A stretch of 18,224 bases of DNA. Origin: Ruminococcaceae bacterium UBA6857. GTDB taxonomy: Bacteria > Bacillota > Clostridia > Oscillospirales > Acutalibacteraceae. Location: contig DKDD01000111.1 of the NCBI GenBank assembly GCA_002451715.1, positions 1-18,224 of the forward strand, in the 5' to 3' direction. Position 1 is the stretch's first letter, and each line of letters begins with the position of its first letter. Both the position numbers and the translations under genes were made by a program. The notes below the pieces were generated by a model. That model was not told the origin of the DNA, made no database searches, and saw only the letters and a program-made list of their open reading frames with translations. Below are positions 12,897-18,224 of the stretch, one piece after another.

Positions 12897-14438
12897 TTAT
12901 TTGTTAAAATAAAATTCCGTTCTTTTAATTTTTCCGGTTGAGGTGCGCTCAAACGGTTTTTCGCGCAGGCGGAAAGAATGAATCTGCCTGTCGGATGGGG
13001 AGTCAATGTTGACTCGGTCAACGATTTTTTCAATTTCGCCTTTGATATCCGTAATTTCGTGCGCTTCGGCAAATTGAAGGTCGGGATAAATTTCGGCAAC
13101 GAACTTGTCATCTTCGCCGACAACAACAATTTCTTTGACAATTCCGTCGTCAACAAAGCGGTTTTCAATTTCTTCCGGCGAAACGTTTTCACCGTTGGAA
13201 AGAATGATAAGGTTCTTTTTTCTTCCGGTGAGGAAGATGTGGTCGCCTTTAAGATAGCCGAGGTCGCCGGTATGAAGAAAACCGTCTTCGGTGAAAGCCG
13301 CTTTGGTTTCTTCAGGGCGTTTGTAATAGCCGAGCATAACCGACGGACCTTTGACCTGAATTTCACCGTCAACAACGCGAACCTTGTTGACAGAAAGAAC
13401 TTTTCCGTTTGAATATTTGTTGACTTCGGAAAAGTCTGAAGTTGAAATTCTCGGACTGCATTCGCTCATGCCGTAGCCCTGTCTTACGGTGATTCCGTAT
13501 TTTTCAAAGCCGTCGATTATTGCTGCGGAAAGGAACGCAGAACCTGCAATCATTCTTCTGAAATTTTTGCCGACAACTTTTTCTGCGGCTTCGCGCGGAG
13601 AAAGCGACGGATTCTGCCTTTCGGTGATTTTGATTCTGGTGAGAATAGACTTGCAAAGTGCAGGAACGATTCTCATAATCGTCGGTTCAAAAATCAAAAG
13701 GTTTTTATAAAGATTTTTGAGTTCTCCGTTAAGGCAGAGAGTTCCGCCGTCATAAATTGTTTTAAGTACGTCGCATGCATAGCAAAAAACGTGATGCATC
13801 GGAAGCACGGAAAAGCTGACATCCGCAGCATCCATATTGTATTCGTTATAGCAGCTGTTTGCAGCGAGATTGTGGTTAGAAAGCATTACACCCTTTCTTC
13901 TTCCGGTTGTTCCGGAGGTATAGATGATAAGGGAGCAATGATCGGGATATTCGGTGATATTGGAAAGACCGTTATAAAATGAGCCGGTTTTATATTTTTC
14001 AAAGATACCGTCGAACCATTCGGCGTTGCCGAGGGAGATGACTCCTTTAAGTCCCTTGTATTGCTTTTGAACTTCCTTGGCTTTTTCGGAAAACGCGTCT
14101 TCGCAGAAAAGAATTTCGATGTCTGCGTCGGCAAAAAGGTCGGCCGCTTCTTGAACGGTGATATCGGGTGCAAAGGGAACAACAACGTTTCCGCTGAAAA
14201 TCATTCCGGTGAGGCAGGCAACGTATTCGTAATTTGTACTTCCGATGAAAGCGATATGAATCCGTTCTTTTTTTACCGAGCGGATATATCGACAGACCGC
14301 AAGGCAGTCCTCTCTGAATTCACGATAGCTTTTGGTTTTAACTTTGTTGTCGCGGATGTAGCGGCAAAAATCCTTGTCGCCATATTTTTCGACCGCGTAA
14401 TCAACAAGCTTTCTTACGGTATCTATTGAATTGCTCAT
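12897..14438 (-). CDS. AMP-forming acyl ligase B (ANL superfamily)
   Basis: Activates a carboxylic acid as acyl-AMP and transfers it to a thiol, either CoA or the ACP arm. The 513-residue protein has the complete ANL set: IYTSGTTGRRKGVMLS (172-187), LPMHHVF (212-218), QGYGMSE (320-326), HTGDLGYL (389-396, Asp392), GRKKNLIILSNGENVSPEEIE (405-425, hinge region) and the C-terminal RTSTGKIKR with catalytic Lys503. The LPMHHVF segment resembles fatty/aryl acid ligases rather than amino-acid adenylation domains, which usually have an FDxS sequence there. It overlaps ligase A by four bases (ATGA, 14438-14435), with AAGGA upstream. Substrate cannot be read from the sequence. Confidence 0.9.
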   Translation of the reverse strand: MSNSIDTVRKLVDYAVEKYGDKDFCRYIRDNKVKTKSYREFREDCLAVCRYIRSVKKERIHIAFIGSTNYEYVACLTGMIFSGNVVVPFAPDITVQEAADLFADADIEILFCEDAFSEKAKEVQKQYKGLKGVISLGNAEWFDGIFEKYKTGSFYNGLSNITEYPDHCSLIIYTSGTTGRRKGVMLSNHNLAANSCYNEYNMDAADVSFSVLPMHHVFCYACDVLKTIYDGGTLCLNGELKNLYKNLLIFEPTIMRIVPALCKSILTRIKITERQNPSLSPREAAEKVVGKNFRRMIAGSAFLSAAIIDGFEKYGITVRQGYGMSECSPRISTSDFSEVNKYSNGKVLSVNKVRVVDGEIQVKGPSVMLGYYKRPEETKAAFTEDGFLHTGDLGYLKGDHIFLTGRKKNLIILSNGENVSPEEIENRFVDDGIVKEIVVVGEDDKFVAEIYPDLQFAEAHEITDIKGEIEKIVDRVNIDSPSDRQIHSFRLREKPFERTSTGKIKRTEFYFNK

Positions 14439-16078
14439 GCTTTGATATCGTCCTTATACTTTCTCTTAATTTTAAGGCTGGTGGTTTTCGGAAATTCCGT
14501 GTCTCTTGTTTTGATTTTGAGGATTCTCTTGTATGAGGGAAGAGTTGCGTTATAGTTTTTAACGTCTTCTTTGATTTTTTCTTTTGCGTCCGGGCAAACG
14601 GTTTCGTCGAGATAGAACTCTGCGGTGATGAAGCCGTCTTCTTCGGAAACGATTACTTCTTTGACGTAATCAAGTCTTGTGAGCTGGTCTTCAAGCTCTT
14701 CCGGTGCAACGTTCTTTCCGTTTGAAAGAACAATAAGGTTCTTCTTTCTGCCGACATAGAATAGGAAACCGTCTTCGTCAATATAGCCGTAGTCGCCGGT
14801 CATGAACCAATCGCCGTCCATAACAGAAGCAGTGGCTTCGGGGTCTTCAAAATATCCGACCATGACGTTGTCGCCCTTTACGCAGATTTCGCCGATTCCG
14901 TCTTCATCCGGGTTCTTGATTTTGATTTCGCAACCCATGGGCTTTCCGCAGGAGCCGAACTTATAGTTTTCATAGGTTGAAATTGTGATTCCCGGAGAAC
15001 ATTCCGTTGTGCCGTAGCCGTTGAAGACTTCGATTCCGAGGTCGCTGAGTCCCTTTTCATAAACGGGGTCAAGGTATGCGCCGCCGATAACGATGTATTC
15101 AAGTTCGCCGCCGAGACCGTCGATAACCTGCTTGAAGAGTTTTCTTCTGACGTCGATTCCGAACTTGCGAAGGAAGTTGCTGAGCTTGATTCCCTTGCGA
15201 AGCTTGTCTGCGCGGCCGGTCTTTTCGGCTGTGCGCCAAACGGTTTTATAAATTGTTTCAATAAGAAGCGGAACGCCTGCGATATTCTGCGGATGATACT
15301 TCTTCATGTCCTGCGGAATATCTTTGAGCGAGCGGCAGATGTAACCCCAGCCGGTGAAAACGTTGACAAGGAAAAGTGCGCTTGCCCAAGCGAACGTGTG
15401 GTTCATCGGAAGAAAGCCGATTGCGTGGTGACCCTGAATAAGTCTTGCCGAAGAAACGGCAGAGGTCATGATGTTCTTGTGGCTGAGCATAACGCCCTTG
15501 CTTTTTCCGGTTGTGCCGGAAGTGAAAACGATTGTTGCAATGTCGTCCGGAAGCGGCGGCTCGTCAAGATAGCTCTTGTTGCCTGCTTTAAGGTCGGCAT
15601 GACCTTCTTCGATAAGGTCATAAAAATCACTCATCTTAATGTATTCGGTGAGGCAGACACCGTCGGCTTTTTTGAGCTTTTCGATTGTGCCTGCAAATTC
15701 GTCGGAATAATAAATTGCGTCGCAGTGACTTCTTCTCATGATGTCGATGATGTCATCGTCCATGAGCTTTGCGTCAAGGGGGATTACCGTGTATTTTCCG
15801 GTAAGGATCGAATAGAAGCAAACGATCCAGTAATAGCTGTTGTCGCTGAGGATTGCAACTTTTTTTTCGGAAAGGCCGCGCATATAAAGGTTCTGACCGA
15901 GACCTACGGTGTCATACCAAACTTCGTTGAAAGACTTTGTGCGGTCGTGTGTGCGTGTTTCGGGATATACATACTGTTTTTGGTCGCCGCCCTTAATATG
16001 ACCGTATTCAATCATTTCTCGTGCGGTGTGAAAATCGGGGACTTCCATAAACGGATGGGGGTTTTTCATTTTTGCCAT
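14435..16078 (-). CDS. AMP-forming acyl ligase A (long-chain acyl-CoA synthetase-like)
   Basis: First gene of the operon. The 547-residue protein has VFTSGTTGKSKGVMLS (184-199), LPMNHTF (223-229), NGYGTTE (353-359), MTGDYGYIDEDG (426-437, Asp429), VGRKKNLIVLSNGKNVAPEE (442-461) and a C-terminal PKTTSLKIKR (530-539) with Lys536. The middle segment RRKLFKQVIDGLGGELEYIV (311-330), followed by IGGAYLDP, is typical of long-chain fatty acyl-CoA synthetases, so a fatty acid substrate is likely. The usual Gly before the catalytic Lys is Leu here. The start has AGGAG 9 nt upstream. It shares the ECSP block with ligase B, pointing to related paralogues. Ligase A and B, condensation protein and ACP form one transcription unit from the promoter at 16185-16213. 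Confidence 0.9.
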   Translation of the reverse strand: MAKMKNPHPFMEVPDFHTAREMIEYGHIKGGDQKQYVYPETRTHDRTKSFNEVWYDTVGLGQNLYMRGLSEKKVAILSDNSYYWIVCFYSILTGKYTVIPLDAKLMDDDIIDIMRRSHCDAIYYSDEFAGTIEKLKKADGVCLTEYIKMSDFYDLIEEGHADLKAGNKSYLDEPPLPDDIATIVFTSGTTGKSKGVMLSHKNIMTSAVSSARLIQGHHAIGFLPMNHTFAWASALFLVNVFTGWGYICRSLKDIPQDMKKYHPQNIAGVPLLIETIYKTVWRTAEKTGRADKLRKGIKLSNFLRKFGIDVRRKLFKQVIDGLGGELEYIVIGGAYLDPVYEKGLSDLGIEVFNGYGTTECSPGITISTYENYKFGSCGKPMGCEIKIKNPDEDGIGEICVKGDNVMVGYFEDPEATASVMDGDWFMTGDYGYIDEDGFLFYVGRKKNLIVLSNGKNVAPEELEDQLTRLDYVKEVIVSEEDGFITAEFYLDETVCPDAKEKIKEDVKNYNATLPSYKRILKIKTRDTEFPKTTSLKIKRKYKDDIKA

Positions 16079-16137
16079 AGTTCTCTTCTCCTCATAAAAT
16101 GAAATTTGCAGCCGTTTTTTAAAGCTGCGCGTGCCGC

Positions 16138-16180
16138 AAAAAAATCACACAGATGATTTTGTTTCCGACACTGTGTTGAT
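16138..16180 (-). terminator. Possible leader hairpin with T-run before ligase operon
   Basis: On the minus strand ATCAACACAG (16180-16171) can pair with CTGTGTGAT (16152-16144) with one bulged A, then the T-run 16144-16138 follows. The loop is 18 nt and the predicted transcript start (near 16178) would trim the outer stem, so this attenuator is weak evidence only. Confidence 0.25.
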
Positions 16181-16214
16181 TAAAAGTATACACGTTATCC
16201 GAAATATAATCAAC
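16175..16214. promoter_or_regulatory. Inverted repeat flanking ligase-operon promoter, candidate operator
   Basis: GTTGATTA (16175-16182) and TAATCAAC (16207-16214) are perfect 8-bp inverted arms with a 24-nt gap, so their centres are 32 bp apart, about three helical turns. One arm overlaps the -35 and the other lies near the transcript start. This geometry suits a dimeric regulator or a looping pair of half sites. Confidence 0.4.
16185..16213 (-). promoter_or_regulatory. Sigma-A-type promoter of ligase-condensation-ACP operon
   Basis: On the minus strand TTGATT (16213-16208), a 17-nt spacer, then TATACT (16190-16185), with TG in the extended position. The expected leader is about 100 nt to ATG 16078. 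Confidence 0.8.
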
Positions 16215-16427
16215 CTGTTTATCGCAAAAATATAAACATTTTATGAATAATTTTTTCGATTTTGACGGTTTCCAAACAAAAAACAACATTGTGTTGGAGT
16301 CAGTACAGCGACATTTATCTAAAAACAGACAAATTTGGTGAGCGAAAGTTCACTATTTGAATCTTTCGTGCAAAGCCGTGCAGTGTATGTTTTATTCCGC
16401 TTCGGCTAAAGAGAAACGAAAAAATTC

Positions 16428-16456
16428 TTGCCAAAACGTTATCACTGTGATAAAAT
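16428..16456 (+). promoter_or_regulatory. Sigma-A-type promoter of lepA
   Basis: TTGCCA (16428-16433), 17 nt, then TAAAAT (16451-16456). Transcription would begin near 16463, leaving a leader of about 23 nt before the TTG start. Confidence 0.8.
16439..16453. promoter_or_regulatory. 15-bp palindrome overlapping lepA -10, candidate operator
   Basis: TTATCAC (16439-16445), T, GTGATAA (16447-16453): a perfect inverted repeat with a single central base, filling the spacer and entering the -10 hexamer. A protein bound here would block RNA polymerase. No matching regulator gene is in the window. Confidence 0.45.
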
Positions 16457-16485
16457 AAACTGATTATATATATGAGGTGATATTT

Positions 16486-18224
16486 TTGGCAACACCTAAA
16501 GAAAACATAAGGAATTTTTCAATCATTGCCCATATCGACCACGGAAAATCAACCCTTGCGGACAGGCTTCTTGAACTGACCGATTCCGTTGCAAAAAGAG
16601 ACATGACAGCTCAGCTTCTTGACGATATGGATCTTGAAAGAGAAAGAGGAATAACGATTAAATCTCATGCCGTCAAGCTTGATTACAAAGCAAAAGACGG
16701 AAAAACATATGAACTCAACCTCATCGACACACCGGGTCACGTTGACTTTAACTATGAAGTTTCGCGTTCGCTTGCCGCGTGCGAGGGTGCGCTTTTGGTT
16801 GTTGACGCTTCGCAGGGCATTGAGGCGCAAACTCTTGCAAATACCTATCTTGCCCTTGACCACAATCTGGAACTTGTTCCGGTAATCAACAAAATCGACC
16901 TCCCTGCCGCAGACCCCGACCACGTTGCCGCAGAGGTTGAAGATGTTATCGGCCTTGACTGTTCGAACGCGCCGAAAGTTTCGGCAAAAACGGGCGAAAA
17001 CGTTGAAGCCGTTCTTGAACGTATTGTTGAAGATATTCCGGCTCCGAAGGCAAACGACGACGCTCCGCTTCGTGCACTTATTTTTGACTCGGTTTATGAT
17101 AACTACAAAGGCGTTATTGTTTATGTCAGAGTTATGGAGGGTACGCTTTCCGCCGGCGAAACAATGAAAATGATGGCAACACAGGCACAGTTTACCGTTG
17201 TTGAAGTCGGATATATGAGGGCAACGGGCATGGAACCGTGCAAAACGCTTTCTGCCGGCGAAGTAGGCTACATCACCGCGTCAATCAAAACTGTTCGCGA
17301 CGCAAAGGTCGGCGATACCGTTACAAAAACCGAACGTCCGGCAACAGAACCGCTCCCCGGTTACCGCAAAGTCAATCCGATGGTTTTCTGCGGTGTTTAT
17401 CCGGCTGACGGTGCGGACTATGAAGCGCTTCGCGACGCGCTTGAAAAATTGCAGCTTAACGATGCCTCGCTTTCCTATGAACCGGAAACGTCCGGCGCAC
17501 TCGGTTTCGGTTTCCGCTGCGGTTTCCTCGGGCTTCTTCATCTTGAAATTATTCAGGAAAGACTTGAAAGAGAATATAACCTTGACCTTGTTACAACCGT
17601 TCCGAGCGTTGTTTATAAAATTCATCTTCGCGACGGTTCGGTTGTTGAAGTTGACAACCCGACCCATTATCCCGACCCTGCGGATATTGATTTTTCCGAA
17701 GAGCCGATCACAAACGCACATATCTATTCTCCGCCGGATTACGTCGGTGCAATTATGGACCTTTGCCAGGACAGACGCGGCGTTTTCAAGGATATGACCT
17801 ATCTTGCAAAAGACCGCGTTGATATTCACTATGAGCTTCCGCTCAACGAAATTATCTATGACTTTTTCGATGTTCTCAAATCGAGAACGCGCGGTTACGC
17901 TTCGTTTGATTATGAAATTTCGCGCTACGACCGTTCGAATCTTCAAAAGGTTGACGTTCTTCTCAACGGCGATGTAATCGACGCGCTCAGCTTTATTATT
18001 CATTCGGATAAGGCAATGGCAAGAGCAAGACGTATTGCAGAAAGGCTCAAGGAGACTATTCCGAGACAGATGTTCGAAATTCCGATTCAGGTTGCAATCG
18101 GAAGCAAGGTTATTGCGCGCGAAACCGTTAAGGCAATGCGAAAAGACGTTCTTGCAAAATGTTACGGCGGCGATATTACGCGAAAGAAAAAACTTCTTGA
18201 AAAACAGAAAGAGGGCAAAAAGCG
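16486..18224 (+). CDS. lepA: Translation elongation factor 4 (LepA), runs off right edge
   Basis: Ribosome-bound GTPase that back-translocates or helps stalled ribosomes and assembly. The 579 codons present cover almost the whole protein (family about 600 residues). GTPase motifs are AHIDHGKST (G1, 15-23), RGITIKS (G2), DTPGH (G3), NKID (G4) and SAKTG (G5). Later, the EF4-specific FGFRCGFLGLLHLEIIQERLE block and the C-terminal region with IPRQMFEIPIQVAIG and AKCYGGDITRKKKLLEKQKEGKK are clear. The start is TTG 16486, 5 nt after GAGGTGA at 16474-16480, with the product beginning MATPKENIRNFSIIAH. Only the last 20 or so residues lie beyond the window. In many Firmicutes it precedes hemW and hrcA; here hrcA is about 16 kb away and points the other way. 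Confidence 0.97.
   Translation, partial: MATPKENIRNFSIIAHIDHGKSTLADRLLELTDSVAKRDMTAQLLDDMDLERERGITIKSHAVKLDYKAKDGKTYELNLIDTPGHVDFNYEVSRSLAACEGALLVVDASQGIEAQTLANTYLALDHNLELVPVINKIDLPAADPDHVAAEVEDVIGLDCSNAPKVSAKTGENVEAVLERIVEDIPAPKANDDAPLRALIFDSVYDNYKGVIVYVRVMEGTLSAGETMKMMATQAQFTVVEVGYMRATGMEPCKTLSAGEVGYITASIKTVRDAKVGDTVTKTERPATEPLPGYRKVNPMVFCGVYPADGADYEALRDALEKLQLNDASLSYEPETSGALGFGFRCGFLGLLHLEIIQERLEREYNLDLVTTVPSVVYKIHLRDGSVVEVDNPTHYPDPADIDFSEEPITNAHIYSPPDYVGAIMDLCQDRRGVFKDMTYLAKDRVDIHYELPLNEIIYDFFDVLKSRTRGYASFDYEISRYDRSNLQKVDVLLNGDVIDALSFIIHSDKAMARARRIAERLKETIPRQMFEIPIQVAIGSKVIARETVKAMRKDVLAKCYGGDITRKKKLLEKQKEGKK

Larger units (their letters stand above)
16079..16485. other. Intergenic region between divergent ligase operon and lepA
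   Basis: This gap of about 400 nt is AT-rich and has no convincing gene on either strand. It holds the ligase-operon promoter with a flanking inverted repeat (16175-16214), a possible leader hairpin with T-run (16138-16180) and the lepA promoter with a palindrome (16428-16456). Between about 16215 and 16427 I see no recognised element. Confidence 0.7.

Noticed and set aside
11207..16078. dlt (D-alanylation of teichoic acid) operon
   Set aside because: A ligase and a small carrier are present, but there is no DltB-type acyltransferase or DltD, a condensation protein is present instead, and the ligases look like fatty-acid types.
15293..16102. 269-codon open frame on the plus strand opposite ligase A
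   Set aside because: Ligase A has all family motifs on the minus strand; this frame shows no recognisable domain.
16215..16427. Small RNA gene or further promoter in the lepA upstream gap
   Set aside because: A TTGACG at 16262 lacks a good -10, and the only stem (AGCCG/CGGCT) has 5 bp and a 24-nt loop.
17281..18003. 240-codon open frame on the minus strand opposite lepA
   Set aside because: LepA is unambiguous on the plus strand; the antisense product looks like a shadow.

Overview
The window looks like chromosomal DNA from a low- to mid-GC Gram-positive of the class Clostridia, probably a gut-type Oscillospiraceae/Ruminococcaceae relative. The evidence is an HrcA/CIRCE heat-shock control unit, strong AGGAGG-type ribosome sites, lipobox lipoproteins, several TTG starts, sigma-A-like promoters and a PdaA-like deacetylase of the spore-cortex type. 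No insertion sequence, phage gene, tRNA, rRNA or CRISPR array was seen. The gene order is colinear and mostly housekeeping.

Layout. (1) 1-517: the 5' part of hrcA on the minus strand, running off the left edge, with a perfect CIRCE operator and a clear promoter. (2) 806-6443, plus strand: a purine salvage and uptake operon. It holds xanthine phosphoribosyltransferase (xpt), a BMP-family lipoprotein, a double-domain ABC ATPase and two permeases (NupNOPQ type). The idea is import of a purine nucleoside or related compound by the ABC system and recycling of the base by Xpt. A GC-rich hairpin lies between the lipoprotein and ATPase genes, and a weak attenuator-like hairpin precedes xpt. (3) 6498-7794, minus strand: a polysaccharide deacetylase lipoprotein (pdaA-like), preceded by a 59-residue glycine-rich small protein with a terminator between them. 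(4) 7886-11142, plus strand: an operon of trmL (tRNA wobble 2'-O-methyltransferase), a cation diffusion facilitator that seems to use an ATT start, a membrane-anchored metallophosphoesterase (ATGA overlap) and an unrecognised four-helix membrane protein, ended by a 14-bp hairpin.

(5) 11207-16213, minus strand: the most unusual block. It is a compact operon of two AMP-forming acyl ligases (ATGA overlap), a free-standing condensation-domain protein and a small acyl carrier protein. Together these are the parts of a dissociated NRPS-like acyl-conjugating pathway with no thioesterase, phosphopantetheinyl transferase or exporter in view. Its promoter is flanked by an 8-bp inverted repeat. (6) 16428-18224, plus strand: lepA (EF4), running off the right edge, with a promoter whose -10 region carries a 15-bp perfect palindrome.

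In many Firmicutes lepA lies just upstream of hemW and hrcA. Here lepA and hrcA sit at opposite ends of the window and point outward, with about 16 kb of other genes between them, which suggests rearrangement of that block.
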